Shown: piece by piece, positions 24,973 through 34,460 of the stretch | Numbering within the stretch: the first letter of the stretch is position 1 | Layout: each line of letters begins with the position of its first letter | Assembly: GCF_029760935.1 (NCBI RefSeq) | Contig: NZ_CP121684.1 | Span: 930,001 to 994,000 of the forward strand | DNA: 64,000 bases | From: Lysinibacter sp. HNR | GTDB lineage: Bacteria > Actinomycetota > Actinomycetes > Actinomycetales > Microbacteriaceae | Direction of reading: 5' to 3' | The notes under the pieces: generated by a model | Database searches by the model: none | Seen by the model: only the letters and a program-made list of their open reading frames with translations | Told to the model about the DNA's origin: nothing | Position numbers and translations under genes: made by a program

Positions 24973-25683
24973 GTGTTTGTGGACAATCTGGCATTTTTGG
25001 ATCGTATGATCCAGGGAGATGTGAGGAAGGCGGGTGGCGTGGGGGAAAAGTTTGCACGGCCAATCTTACGACCCGGGCACGAGTTTGAGTGGTACGAGGG
25101 AGCAGAGGACCCCGCAGAGTATTACAGCGTCGCACGAAGCACCGCCTGGGCTCTGCTGGAAAGAGTACGAACAAGCTCTGCCCGCGAGACGATTGCTCAG
25201 GACATTGTTGAGCGTATGCTTGTTGCGGACACTCACGGAGGGCTGGGCGATATTGCCCAGCTATGGTCCCGGGCGAGCGCCCGCTCGCTCCCCGGCGCGC
25301 TGTGGCGACTCTATCTTGTCCGCGCTGTCGTGCGTAACGATCCGGAGGGAACGAGCTACACCTACCAACTGGGAGTCGACGCTTTGAGCACCATCGATCC
25401 CGTTGTGGCGGGTGCGGTCACCCCCACCGGCCCGACGGAAATCTCTGAGCTGTGCGATCGGATCCTGCGGGGTGTGTTTGATGGTGATCTGGCGATTGCC
25501 TGCGAGCGGGCAGCCGCCTTTGCCAGTGTTATGCGTACCGGGTATGTTGTGCTTGCACAGGGTGCGGAAGGGAGCGATCCAGAGCGTGCGCAGGGTCTCA
25601 CTACCCGAGCCGCTCGCTACGCTCAATTTGCGGATGACTTCCGTGCGGTTGCAAAGCTTTGGCGCAGCAATTCGCTTGACTAG
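24973..25683 (+). CDS. conserved actinobacterial protein of unknown function
   Basis: This predicted soluble, largely helical protein has 236 residues and no signal peptide or membrane segment. It contains a conserved SLPGALWRLYLVRAVVR block near residue 112, TIDPVVAGA near 139, and an AARYAQFADDFRAVAKLWR C-terminus. Relatives occur across Microbacteriaceae and neighbours. Some carry the label RNA polymerase beta subunit, which nothing in the sequence supports. The GTG start at 24973 has no strong ribosome site; a GTG at 24979 is an alternative. It is transcribed toward the pst operon, which converges on it. Confidence 0.75.
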   Translation: MFVDNLAFLDRMIQGDVRKAGGVGEKFARPILRPGHEFEWYEGAEDPAEYYSVARSTAWALLERVRTSSARETIAQDIVERMLVADTHGGLGDIAQLWSRASARSLPGALWRLYLVRAVVRNDPEGTSYTYQLGVDALSTIDPVVAGAVTPTGPTEISELCDRILRGVFDGDLAIACERAAAFASVMRTGYVVLAQGAEGSDPERAQGLTTRAARYAQFADDFRAVAKLWRSNSLD

Positions 25684-25817
25684 GTTGTGCGGATTCTCGG
25701 CGCCTAGTAGCTCTCATGAGATTTTTGTGAGTGGCACAGCTTTTTCTGTGGTGAGTGGGTTGGCTTGTGAGATACAATAATGAGGCCGGATCACAGTAAC
25801 CCCGGGCTCCAATATTC

Positions 25818-25846
25818 GCCGCTTCGAGCGGCCTCTCGCCGAGAGG
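25818..25846. other. twin hairpins between convergent genes
   Basis: Two adjacent stems lie in the 259-base gap ahead of pstB: GCCGC/GCGGC (25818-25832) and CCTCTC/GAGAGG (25832-25846), sharing one base. A GC-rich tract resembling dispersed repeat sequence follows to about 25930. They may terminate transcription between convergent genes; no U-run is evident. Confidence 0.4.
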
Positions 25847-25942
25847 CGTTCTGTGGTTCGGCTTTTACAATCTTCCGGCTCTGCCGGGCGAAAGCAGATG
25901 CTTGTTCGTGAGCGTAGCGAATCAGGTAAAGCCGTGGTGGTT

Positions 25943-26722
25943 CTAACCAAATCGGCCGGACACGTAGTCTTCGGTGGCCTGATCGGAGGGCGTTGAAAAG
26001 ATTGTGGTTGTGTCGTCGTACTCAATGAGTTTGCCGGGTTTTCCGGTGCCCGCGATGTTAAAGAAGGCGGTCTTATCCGACACCCGCGACGCCTGTTGCA
26101 TGTTGTGGGTCACGATGACAATGGTGTAGTCCTTTTTGAGATTTTCAATGAGGTCTTCAATCGCGAGTGTCGAGATCGGGTCGAGGGCGGAGCAGGGCTC
26201 ATCCATGAGGAGTACATCGGGTGACACCGCAATAGCGCGGGCGATGCACAGGCGCTGCTGCTGCCCTCCCGAGAGGCCCGAACCTGGTTTGTCGAGGCGA
26301 TCCTTGACCTCCTTCCAGAGATTGGCTCCACTCAGAGATTTTTCAACCAGATCATCCGCGTCATTCTTTGTGATCTTACGGTTGTTGAGTTTTACCCCGG
26401 CCAGCACGTTGTCACGGATCGACATAGTGGGGAAGGGGTTGGGGCGTTGAAAGACCATACCCACCTGGCGGCGCACTAACACGGGGTCAACGCCGTAACC
26501 GTAGAGGTTATTTCCGTCGATCAGCACCTCTCCCTCGACGCGAGCACCGGGGATCACCTCGTGCATGCGGTTGAGTGTGCGAAGCAGTGTTGATTTCCCG
26601 CATCCGCTGGGCCCGATAAACGCCGTGACGCTTCGGGCGCTGATGGTGAGCGAAACATCTTCAACGGCAAGAAAAGAGGAGTAGAACGCGTTGAGATGAT
26701 TGATTTCGATTCTTTTTGACAC
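25943..26722 (-). CDS. pstB: phosphate ABC transporter ATP-binding protein
   Basis: This ATPase powers high-affinity phosphate import through PstA/PstC. It has 259 residues, the family's normal length. Walker A is GPSGCGKST near residue 36-44, the signature LSGGQQQR near 150, Walker [13 protein letters not shown] near 170, and the switch histidine lies in VTHNMQQ. The GTG start has AAGGAAC upstream. It is the last gene of pstSCAB, 41 bases after pstA. PstB also takes part in signalling phosphate sufficiency through PhoU to the SenX3-type sensor encoded at 42809. Confidence 0.96.
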   Translation of the reverse strand: MSKRIEINHLNAFYSSFLAVEDVSLTISARSVTAFIGPSGCGKSTLLRTLNRMHEVIPGARVEGEVLIDGNNLYGYGVDPVLVRRQVGMVFQRPNPFPTMSIRDNVLAGVKLNNRKITKNDADDLVEKSLSGANLWKEVKDRLDKPGSGLSGGQQQRLCIARAIAVSPDVLLMDEPCSALDPISTLAIEDLIENLKKDYTIVIVTHNMQQASRVSDKTAFFNIAGTGKPGKLIEYDDTTTIFSTPSDQATEDYVSGRFG

Positions 26723-26763
26723 GGGGTTCCTTATGAGCGTGGGGTGGTTTGGGAGAGCACGGA

Positions 26764-27918
26764 TTATCGGGGAAGTTTAGGTGAGAATATTTTAGCGATG
26801 ACGCGGGCACCGAGATTGAGCACCAGCACGATGAGAATGAGGGTGAGGGCACCCGTCCAGGCCCGGTCAAGATAGGCTGAGACGTCGGTTCCCGGATTTG
26901 CATACGAGTTATACACGTACACCGGTAGCGTCATCACGGGTCCGCTAAACATGTTGTAGTTCATGCTGGCGGTAAACCCGGCGATGATGAGCAAGGGGGC
27001 GGTCTCTCCGATCACCCGCGAGATAGAGATCATCACTCCCGTGGTGATACCCGCCAGCGAGGTGGGAATCACCACCTTGGAGATGGTGAGCCACTTGGGA
27101 ACACCGAGGGCATAGCTGGCCTCCCGTAGCTCGTTGGGAACCAGCTTCAGCATTTCCTCGGATGACCGGACGACCACCGGAATCATGAGTACCGACAGGG
27201 CCACCGCCCCTCCAAAACCCATGCGAACCCCGGGACCGAAGAAGATCGCAAAGAGGGCAAAGGCAAAGAGTCCGGCAACGATTGAGGGGATACCCGTCAT
27301 CACGTCAACAAAAAATGTGATTGCCCTGGCCAGCCAGCCGCGCCCGTACTCGACCAGATAAACCGCAGTAAAGAGCCCGATGGGAACCGAGATGAGGGTC
27401 GCAAGACCGGTGATCTCCAGGGTTCCCACGACGGCGTGGATGGCCCCTCCACCCTCTCCCGTGACGTTGCGCATTGAGGAGCTAAAAAACTCGGGATCAA
27501 AGCGACCTATTCCGCCCGCCACCACGGTAAACAGTAGCGACACTAGGGGGATCAGGGCCAGAATAAAGGCGCTGACAATTAGGGTGGTCATGAGACGGTC
27601 GAGTGCCCGACGGCGGCCCTCCGCAAGCCAAGCAAAGATTGTAATGGATGCGGTGTAGAGCACCGCCCCGACAAAAACGACACCGAAATAATTAATCTCG
27701 AGCGGGGAGGCCTGCTTTCCGCTGTCAACAACGCTGGCAAAGTGTAGCAGCAGGAAGAGAAGCGCTGAGGTGACTAGGCTGCCGATGAGGAGTGTGGTGG
27801 GGGCCCCCCGGGGGAGTCGTCCCGCGGTGAGGGGATTGGGCTTTGTGAGGGGGGTGGTCCTACCGCGATTGAGGCCGCGATTGGAATTGCGATTGGGGTT
27901 GAGTGTGACGGTCGGCAT
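26764..27918 (-). CDS. pstA: phosphate ABC transporter permease
   Basis: This inner-membrane half of the phosphate channel has about 384 residues. Six or more hydrophobic segments are seen, with the permease coupling loop around [22 protein letters not shown] near residue 270, which contacts PstB. The N-terminal 45 residues are basic and Asn/Arg-rich and probably cytosolic. ATG at 27918 is preferred because it follows the pstC stop directly; an extended frame to 27969 would overlap pstC. Confidence 0.93.
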   Translation of the reverse strand: MPTVTLNPNRNSNRGLNRGRTTPLTKPNPLTAGRLPRGAPTTLLIGSLVTSALLFLLLHFASVVDSGKQASPLEINYFGVVFVGAVLYTASITIFAWLAEGRRRALDRLMTTLIVSAFILALIPLVSLLFTVVAGGIGRFDPEFFSSSMRNVTGEGGGAIHAVVGTLEITGLATLISVPIGLFTAVYLVEYGRGWLARAITFFVDVMTGIPSIVAGLFAFALFAIFFGPGVRMGFGGAVALSVLMIPVVVRSSEEMLKLVPNELREASYALGVPKWLTISKVVIPTSLAGITTGVMISISRVIGETAPLLIIAGFTASMNYNMFSGPVMTLPVYVYNSYANPGTDVSAYLDRAWTGALTLILIVLVLNLGARVIAKIFSPKLPR

Positions 27919-27919
27919 G

Positions 27920-28927
27920 CTAGTTGGCTCCCGAAAACGCCTTGCGGCGATTGACAATGACGCGGGCAATGGAGTTCACCAGGAGGGTGATGGCAAAGAG
28001 CATGAGGCCGGTGGCGATGAGGGCGTTCACGTTGATACCAAAAGCCTCGGGGAAGTTTAGTGCGATATTGGCCGCAATGGTTGTGGGGTTTGTGGAGGTC
28101 AAAAGGGCAAAATCGATGACAACAGCGGGGGAGAGAACCATCGCCACCGCCATCGTTTCGCCGAGGGCTCGGCCTAGTCCCAGCATTGATGCGGAAACTA
28201 TTCCCGTGCGACCAAAGGGAAGAACCGCCGTTTTGATCATCTCCCACCGGGTCGCTCCGAGTGCCAGTGCGGCCTCTTCGTGGAGCACGGGCGTTTGCAA
28301 GAAGACCTCGCGGCACAGTGCGGTAATAATGGGGAGGATCATCACCGCGAGGACAATCGCCACTGTCAAGATGGTGCGTCCGGTTCCCGAGACCGGGCCG
28401 GTAAACAGGGGAAACCATCCCATATTCTCGGTGAGCCAGGCATAGAGCGGCTGCACGGCGGGGGCAAGCACTTTGATGCCCCAGAGACCAAAGACCACCG
28501 AGGGAACGGCCGCGAGCAGATCGATGAGGTACCCCAATCCGGCGGCTAATTTACGGGGGGCGTAGTGTGAGATAAAGAGTGCAATGCCGATTGCGACGGG
28601 AACGGCGAAGAGGAGGGCAAGAGCAGATACCCACACGGTTCCAAAAGCGAGTGGGGCAACATACGCCCAAAAGCTATCGGGTGCTCCCCGCAGCTCTCGG
28701 GGGTCGGCGGTGAGCGCGGGGATGCTCTGGGCAACGAGGAAGACCGCAACGGCGGCGAGCGTTACCAGGATGAGAATCCCGGCGAAACGGGAAGTTCCTG
28801 AGTAGAGCAGGTCGCCCAATCGACGTTTGGCGCGCATCTGAGAGGGATGCCCCGAAGTGGTTTCTGCGCCCGCTGTGATGCTGTCGGGAGGCTCGGAACC
28901 GGCGTTGTGCGCGGTGGTCTTGCTCAT
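27920..28927 (-). CDS. pstC: phosphate ABC transporter permease
   Basis: This second permease subunit has about 335 residues from ATG 28927. Six transmembrane segments are visible, and the conserved cytoplasmic loop EEAALALGATRWEMIKTAVLP lies near residue 230, the ATPase-coupling helix. A 26-residue extension to 29005 is possible but lacks a ribosome site. Only one base separates its stop from the pstA start, so the two permeases are co-translated. Confidence 0.93.
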   Translation of the reverse strand: MSKTTAHNAGSEPPDSITAGAETTSGHPSQMRAKRRLGDLLYSGTSRFAGILILVTLAAVAVFLVAQSIPALTADPRELRGAPDSFWAYVAPLAFGTVWVSALALLFAVPVAIGIALFISHYAPRKLAAGLGYLIDLLAAVPSVVFGLWGIKVLAPAVQPLYAWLTENMGWFPLFTGPVSGTGRTILTVAIVLAVMILPIITALCREVFLQTPVLHEEAALALGATRWEMIKTAVLPFGRTGIVSASMLGLGRALGETMAVAMVLSPAVVIDFALLTSTNPTTIAANIALNFPEAFGINVNALIATGLMLFAITLLVNSIARVIVNRRKAFSGAN

Positions 28928-29074
28928 ACTGCTGATATCTCTCTTTTCTCCGAGGCTTTTCCGATCTGACTTTTTTGCCAGATCAATCGATTGGTGGCGC
29001 AGCACTGAGCCTGCTGGTGCCCCCGCCGTGTGTGGGAGGGGGCAGCAACAGGCTCGAGTGGAGACGCGATAAAT

Positions 29075-30166
29075 CTAGGATATGGAGGCAACGACGGATC
29101 GAATCTTTTCACTGAGCGAGCCTGAGAGGGGAGCCGATCCGGCCTTCTGTGCCGCTTCTTTCTGACCCTCCTCGCTCACTACAAACTCGAGGTAGTCCCT
29201 CACAATTTCTCCGTGAGACGAGTTGGTGTACTCTTGGCACGCAATGATGTAGCTAACCAGAACGAGGGGATAGGTTCCCGGCTCGGTGCTGGTTCGATCA
29301 AGCTCGATTGCAAGATCGTTATCACCGCGACCGTTGATGAGGGGTGAGGCATCAACAACCGCCGCCGCAGCCTCTGGTGAGTAGGCCACAAACTCGTCAC
29401 CAACCTGGAGTTTAGCAACGCTGAGGTTGCGCGCTGCCGCGGCTGATGCATCGGCGTACCCAATAGTGTTTACCCCGTTGGCCACAGCATCCGCTACGCC
29501 GGAAGTGCCCTTTGCGGCCTCCCCACCGGGGTAGGGAAAGGAATCGCTTGGTTTTTCACTCCAGATTTCGGGAACGTTTTGAAAGAGATAGTCGCTGAAG
29601 TTCTTGGTGGTGCCCGAGTCATCCGACCTATTGACTCGCGTGATATTGGCGCTCGGCAGTGTCGCGTTAGGGTTCAAAGCTACGATGGCGGGATCGTTCC
29701 ACATCGTGATATCACCCTTGAAGATCATGGCCAGGGTGGCGGCGTTGAGGTTGAGATTATCAACTCCTTCAACGTTGTAGATCACCGCAATAGGAGAGAT
29801 GTAGACGGGAAGGTTGAGGGGGAGAGTGTCGGGCTTGCACGAACCGAATGTGCCGGCAAGCTCCTCGTCGCTTAGAGCTGAGTCGGAGCCGGCATAGGCT
29901 GCACCTCCGGCGGCAAAGGCTTTGCGCCCCGCTCCCGAGCCGTCCGGCGAATAGTTGATGGTCACACTGGGATGCGCCGTTTGGAACGAGGCGATCCAGG
30001 CCTCCTGGGCGCTGCCTTGCGAAGATGCGCCGATGCCTGCGATAGTTCCGCTGAGCGAAGAGGACGAATCGCTGCTGTCACCCCCCTCGTTGGTAGCGCA
30101 TGCGGTGAGGGAGAGGGCTGTGGTGACTGCGATTGCAAGGCTTACGCCTGCGGTGGAAAATCTCAC
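29075..30166 (-). CDS. pstS: phosphate-binding lipoprotein
   Basis: This extracytoplasmic receptor binds phosphate and delivers it to PstCA. It has 363 residues. The N-terminus is a lipoprotein signal with the lipobox LTAC, cysteine near residue 23. The binding-site pattern GIGASSQGSAQEAW (about 46-59), DGSGAGRKAF and RSDDSGTTKNF (about 182-192) is typical of PstS. The start is GTG. It is the first gene of the operon, downstream of a PHO-like box. The 147 bases between pstS and pstC hold no gene. Confidence 0.95.
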   Translation of the reverse strand: MRFSTAGVSLAIAVTTALSLTACATNEGGDSSDSSSSLSGTIAGIGASSQGSAQEAWIASFQTAHPSVTINYSPDGSGAGRKAFAAGGAAYAGSDSALSDEELAGTFGSCKPDTLPLNLPVYISPIAVIYNVEGVDNLNLNAATLAMIFKGDITMWNDPAIVALNPNATLPSANITRVNRSDDSGTTKNFSDYLFQNVPEIWSEKPSDSFPYPGGEAAKGTSGVADAVANGVNTIGYADASAAAARNLSVAKLQVGDEFVAYSPEAAAAVVDASPLINGRGDNDLAIELDRTSTEPGTYPLVLVSYIIACQEYTNSSHGEIVRDYLEFVVSEEGQKEAAQKAGSAPLSGSLSEKIRSVVASIS

Positions 30167-30498
30167 GTACGGTATCCGTTCTTCTACGTCCGAGGGTATG
30201 TCATGTTGATAAACCTGGGCGGTTCACTCTGAACATTAAGCGCCGTCGGTGACTAGTTTTCCTCGCCAAGGTAAACGCAAGGTTAACGATAGGGGGACGC
30301 TTGATAACGGGGGTTGGGATGCGGGAGTTGAAGGGCTCTCGGATCGACACCCAGCAAACGCTTGTTTTCATGAGTCATTCGACTGTCCCTGGTTTTTGCT
30401 TCTTTCGCCGCATGTAGGGCGCCGATCCGTGGTATTTGTAATAAGTGGTCAACAAGACGAGCGGCTGATCCTCGTTGGTGTGCGCTCAGGTAAAAGAT
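30167..30498. other. pst upstream region, no gene
   Basis: This 332-base region contains the likely pst promoter and a PHO-like box (30270-30287). A further GGTTCAC is at 30220-30226. Plus-strand frames here are short and lack family resemblance. Confidence 0.5.
30270..30287. promoter_or_regulatory. PHO-like box upstream of pstS
   Basis: GGTAAAC (30270-30276) and GGTTAAC (30281-30287) are direct heptamer repeats with an 11-base period. This is the arrangement recognised by PhoP/RegX3-type response regulators in actinomycetes. They lie about 105 bases upstream of the pstS start. RegX3 (44251-44934) is the likely binder. Confidence 0.6.
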
Positions 30499-31146
30499 CT
30501 ATTGATCTGATACATACCTACACGCGAGGGAATACTCATCACTGAGTGGTCCAAAGTTTCCGCGGGTTACCGGATCAAGCACCGACTCGGCCCATTCATC
30601 CATGCCAACAAAAGACTCTATGTATTTTGGGATGGTGAGCGAGTAGTAGAGCTGTTTCATTGCCTCGTCTAGACGTTTCTGGTCCTTTTGGTCGCTAGCG
30701 TCGAGGACTTCTTTCTTCCAGGCGCAGGACCAGTCGTGAAGAACCATCATTTCTTGGATGCCCTCCTCGTACGAGGCATTGGGGTCAGCTTTAAGGTCTT
30801 CGCGAACCCTTGCCGCGCTTTGCAGGGTAGCTCCCGGGGGTAGCGGAAGGTAACTGTATTTATCCAGTGCTTCTTGCACCGCTGCGGGGAGGCCTGCAGC
30901 GGAGAAAGAGTGAGTGCCTGCAGGCTCGTCGTTTGACCCTTCTGATTCAGCCCTTAACCTTTCTGGTTCAGCCTTGAGCTTTTCTGCTTCAACGCTTAAT
31001 CCTTCTGATCCGGCGATTGAGGTGGGAGGGTTAATGAGTGATATTCCGAGCACCGTTGCACCTGCCAGAGCAATCCCCGTTGCCCCCACAATTGCCGTTC
31101 TGATCCATATGATCCGGCGCGATAGTCTATCTCTTCTTTGAGCCAC
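30499..31146 (-). CDS. membrane-anchored extracytoplasmic protein, unknown function
   Basis: This 215-residue protein has one N-terminal membrane segment at about residues 14-34, after a basic head (MAQRRDRLSRR). A charged Glu/Lys/Ala-rich linker follows at about 48-72, where a seven-residue pattern (EAEKLKAEPERLRAESEG) repeats imperfectly. The outer domain has two cysteines, in DWSCAW and SLACRY, that could form a disulfide. I do not recognise a family. The start is GTG. It has no clear operon partner: its stop faces the pst regulatory region and it is transcribed in the same direction as pst. A phosphate link is possible only by position. Confidence 0.65.
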   Translation of the reverse strand: MAQRRDRLSRRIIWIRTAIVGATGIALAGATVLGISLINPPTSIAGSEGLSVEAEKLKAEPERLRAESEGSNDEPAGTHSFSAAGLPAAVQEALDKYSYLPLPPGATLQSAARVREDLKADPNASYEEGIQEMMVLHDWSCAWKKEVLDASDQKDQKRLDEAMKQLYYSLTIPKYIESFVGMDEWAESVLDPVTRGNFGPLSDEYSLACRYVSDQ

Positions 31147-31362
31147 AATGTTCCCTAATCTTGTGAAGGTTAATCAGATCGTGCTGAAGTAAATCATATC
31201 CTAGGCGGCCCCTGAAGGCTCAGCGTGTTACGGGGTGGCCAGAGCTCTCTTCGAGTGGGGCTGTTTAGATGGAAAAAAGAAGGTTTTTGGCTGGATATTA
31301 AGGTGGCCATTCCGCTCGGAGGCTGGGGATGTGGTGCTACCAACGCTTCTGTTCCTCGCACG

Positions 31363-32301
31363 CTAGCGAAGCAGCCGCGGATAGGTCTCGATCGAGAGGA
31401 TGCCCGCGCTCGGGTTGTTGCGCGAGAAGTGAAAGATCGAGAACCCGGATACCGGCAGTGCGGTTGACTCGGCAACGTAGCTCCCCGGCAGGGACCCGGT
31501 GGCCAGCACCAGCTCACGTGCAACCTCGGGAAGCACCGGCCCGTGGCTGCACACAACCACGTTCTTTTTCTTGCACACGATGGTTCCAATGAGCGGACGC
31601 AGATCAAACTCGCCCGTCTCCCAGGCCTCCTGGCTGAGATCCTCGCTGTAGACAACCTTACGGTCAAGATAGGTGGACAGGGGTTCAACCGTTTGCCTGC
31701 AGCGAAGCGCCGTGCTGGAGCGTATCTTGTGTCGGCCAAACGCGGCGATGGTGGGAACAATCTCCTGGGCCTGAGCCTCACCCAACTCACTCAGTGGGCG
31801 TTCGGAATCAATGGGAAATTCCGTTCCCTGGAGTTCCGCTCTCGCGTGGCGAAGCAGGATAACCGAAAAAGTGTCGTGCGCCTTCCTCGTGAAAAGCTTG
31901 GCGAAGACATCAAAGATCTCTTTGTCCTGCCGATAGCTCAGCTCGGAACGCACCTCCTCGAGGGGCGTCCAGATGAGGGCGTCAACCTCTTTATTGGGGG
32001 TGAAAGTCGACCGCTGCACGGCCTTTTCCGTGACCTCTGCAGCCCAGTAATAAACGTGTTTTTCGTGTTTCTTAGAGAGCGGATAGCTGATAACACCCAG
32101 GTTGATTCCGAGCGAGACGCTGATGCCGGTTTCCTCCTTAACCTCCCGAACGGCGGTCTGGGGGAGGGTTTCGCCCGGGTCGACCTTGCCCTTGGGGAAC
32201 GAGATGTCTCGGTGCTGGGTGCGGTGAATGAGTAACACCATAATGTCGTCACCAACCCGTCGCCAGCATACCGCTCCGGCAGCGTAAATATCTGTGGTCA
32301 T
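31363..32301 (-). CDS. NUDIX hydrolase fused to histidine phosphatase (MutT1-like)
   Basis: This two-domain enzyme has 312 residues. Residues 1-140 carry a complete Nudix box ([22 protein letters not shown], near 38-59), which hydrolyses oxidised nucleotides such as 8-oxo-dGTP or dinucleoside polyphosphates. Residues about 165-300 form a histidine-phosphatase domain with LLRHARAE (catalytic His) and [12 protein letters not shown]. This architecture and its place beside ppk match MutT1 (Rv2985) of M. tuberculosis. The ATG overlaps the ppk stop by four bases, so the two are co-translated; a link to polyphosphate or nucleotide clean-up is likely. Confidence 0.9.
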   Translation of the reverse strand: MTTDIYAAGAVCWRRVGDDIMVLLIHRTQHRDISFPKGKVDPGETLPQTAVREVKEETGISVSLGINLGVISYPLSKKHEKHVYYWAAEVTEKAVQRSTFTPNKEVDALIWTPLEEVRSELSYRQDKEIFDVFAKLFTRKAHDTFSVILLRHARAELQGTEFPIDSERPLSELGEAQAQEIVPTIAAFGRHKIRSSTALRCRQTVEPLSTYLDRKVVYSEDLSQEAWETGEFDLRPLIGTIVCKKKNVVVCSHGPVLPEVARELVLATGSLPGSYVAESTALPVSGFSIFHFSRNNPSAGILSIETYPRLLR

Positions 32302-34445
32302 CGGTTTCCCGTTCTGCGACGAGAGTGAGCCAGAGCCATTTGGACGTCCTGGAGGTCGCCGAGGGGAGCGCCCTTGCTATCAACGTGATTGCGGGTCCAG
32401 GTGCCGTCGGTTTCAAGCGCCCACGAGGCAATCGTGTCGCTGAAAGCGAGGGCAAACATCTCCTGAACCTGTGTGATGTGTTCGGGAGCCACCAGCTTCA
32501 CCAGGGCCTCAATGCGGCGGTCGAGGTTGCGGTGCATCATGTCGGCGCTGCCAATTAGAACATCCTCATCGCCGCCGTTGTGGAACGCAAAAATTCTGGA
32601 GTGCTCCAGGTAGCGGCCCAGGATGGAGCGTACCCGGATGTTCTCGCTATATCCCGGCTGACCCGCCCGGATGCCGCAGGTGCCGCGCACCCACACATCG
32701 ACAGGGACCCCGTCGTTGCTCGCCCGGTAGAGAGCATCAATAATGGTCTCGTCAACAATCGAGTTGATCTTAATCTTGATGCCGCTGGGGTGCCCCGCCC
32801 GCGCCGCCGCGGCCTCCGCCTCGATCCTGCCGAGCAGGCCGTTGCGCATGTGCAGGGGCGCAACGAGGAGCCGCTTGTACTTCTTCTCGATGGCGTAACC
32901 CGAGAGCACGTTAAAGAGCTTAGTGAGGTCTTTGCCCACGGTTTCGGAGGCGGTGAGTAACCCCAGGTCTTCGTAGATGCGGCTGGTTTTGGGGTTGTAG
33001 TTTCCCGTTCCGATGTGGCTGTAGTGCCGGAGCACACCCTTTTCTTCGCGGATAACGTGCACCAGCTTGCAGTGCGTTTTGAGACCCACTATTCCATACA
33101 CAACGTGCACACCCGCTTTTTCTAGCTTGCGGGCCCAGGAAATATTGGCCTCTTCATCGAACCGCGCTTTGATCTCGACCATTGCGAGCACCTGCTTGCC
33201 CGACTCCGCCGCTTTAATCAGCGCGGCAACGATGGGACTGTCACCCGACGTGCGGTAGAGTGTCTGTTTGATTGCAAGAACATCCGGGTCATCCGCGGCC
33301 TGCTCGAGAAACTCCTGAACGCTCGTAGTGAAGGACTCGTATGGGTGGTGTACCAGAATATCCCGGCGAGAGATCACCTTAAAAATGTCGGGACGCTCGT
33401 TGTTGGAGGACGGCTTCAGCCACACGTTGGTGGTGGGAATGTGCTTGGGGAAGTGAAGCTCGGGCCGATCAATTTTTTGCACCTCAAACAGCGCTCGCAG
33501 GTCGAGGGGCGAGGGGAGAACATAAACTTCCTGCTCGGTGATATCAAACTCGCGCACCAGCAGGTTGAGGGTTTCCTCATCCATGTCTCCGCTGACCTCC
33601 AGCCGGATAGGCGGGCCAAACCGGCGGCGCAGTAGCTCTTTTTCAAGCGCCTGGATGAGGTTCTCGGTTTCATCCTCCTCGATCGCAACGTCTTCGTTTC
33701 GGGTGACCCGAAAAATGTGGTGATTCAGTACCTTCATCCCAGGGAAGAGGCGATCGAGGTGGTTGGCAATCAGGTCTTCGAGCGCGATATATCGTACGTA
33801 GTCGAGGGTTTCGCGCTTATCCACCCGGACGAGACGGGGCATCATCTGGGGAACTTTGAGTCGAGCAAACTCCTCTTTGCCCGTCTTGGTGTTTTGTATC
33901 CGAATCGAGAGGTTAAGCGAGAGCCCCGAGATATAGGGAAACGGGTGTGCGGGGTCTACCGCGAGGGGCATCAGGATGGGATAGATGTGCTGGGAATAGT
34001 ACTGATAGAGGATGTCTTTGTCCGCCTGGTCGAGGGAATCCCAGGTGACCACGTGAACACCTGCTTGTGCGAGGGCAGGACCAACAAGCTCTTGGTATGC
34101 GTTAGCGTGTCTCTCCTGTAGCTCGTGTGCCTTCTTTGAGATGTCTGCAAGCACATCGTGCGGGGCACGTCCCACATTGGTGGGGACGGCGAGGCCCGTG
34201 AGAATCCTACGCTTGAGACCGGCTACCCGTACCATAAAGAACTCGTCAAGATTGCTAGCAAATATCGCCAGGTAGTTGGCGCGTTCAAGTACCGGCAGGT
34301 TGGGATCCTCCGCAAGCTCAAGCACCCTCTGGTTGAAGGCAAGCCAGCTGAGTTCGCGATCGGTGTAGCGGTTGGAGGGAAGCTCCGTGCGGATGGGGGT
34401 GTTGTCCGAACTTACGGCCGGGCCCGGGGCAGACGTCTCATTCAT
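32298..34445 (-). CDS. ppk1: polyphosphate kinase 1
   Basis: This enzyme makes polyphosphate from ATP through a phosphohistidine intermediate. It has 715 residues with the four-domain layout. The N-terminal [17 protein letters not shown] is at about 28-44. The catalytic region contains [16 protein letters not shown], with the autophosphorylated histidine, followed by [14 protein letters not shown]. The C-terminal half has [10 protein letters not shown]. It overlaps the MutT1-like gene by four bases and follows mshD by 15 bases, so glnR, mshD, ppk1 and mutT1 may be one transcript. Placement near pst fits phosphate storage. Confidence 0.96.
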   Translation of the reverse strand: MNETSAPGPAVSSDNTPIRTELPSNRYTDRELSWLAFNQRVLELAEDPNLPVLERANYLAIFASNLDEFFMVRVAGLKRRILTGLAVPTNVGRAPHDVLADISKKAHELQERHANAYQELVGPALAQAGVHVVTWDSLDQADKDILYQYYSQHIYPILMPLAVDPAHPFPYISGLSLNLSIRIQNTKTGKEEFARLKVPQMMPRLVRVDKRETLDYVRYIALEDLIANHLDRLFPGMKVLNHHIFRVTRNEDVAIEEDETENLIQALEKELLRRRFGPPIRLEVSGDMDEETLNLLVREFDITEQEVYVLPSPLDLRALFEVQKIDRPELHFPKHIPTTNVWLKPSSNNERPDIFKVISRRDILVHHPYESFTTSVQEFLEQAADDPDVLAIKQTLYRTSGDSPIVAALIKAAESGKQVLAMVEIKARFDEEANISWARKLEKAGVHVVYGIVGLKTHCKLVHVIREEKGVLRHYSHIGTGNYNPKTSRIYEDLGLLTASETVGKDLTKLFNVLSGYAIEKKYKRLLVAPLHMRNGLLGRIEAEAAAARAGHPSGIKIKINSIVDETIIDALYRASNDGVPVDVWVRGTCGIRAGQPGYSENIRVRSILGRYLEHSRIFAFHNGGDEDVLIGSADMMHRNLDRRIEALVKLVAPEHITQVQEMFALAFSDTIASWALETDGTWTRNHVDSKGAPLGDLQDVQMALAHSRRRTGNR

Positions 34446-34460
34446 CTTTCTATCCTTGCA

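Noticed and set aside
27774-28418. A long second minus-strand frame across the pstA/pstC junction
   Set aside because: It overlaps both permease genes in another frame and gives a proline/arginine-rich product typical of shadow frames.
31147-31362. A small gene between the membrane-anchored protein and the NUDIX-phosphatase gene
   Set aside because: Both strands give short frames with no ribosome site or recognisable composition.
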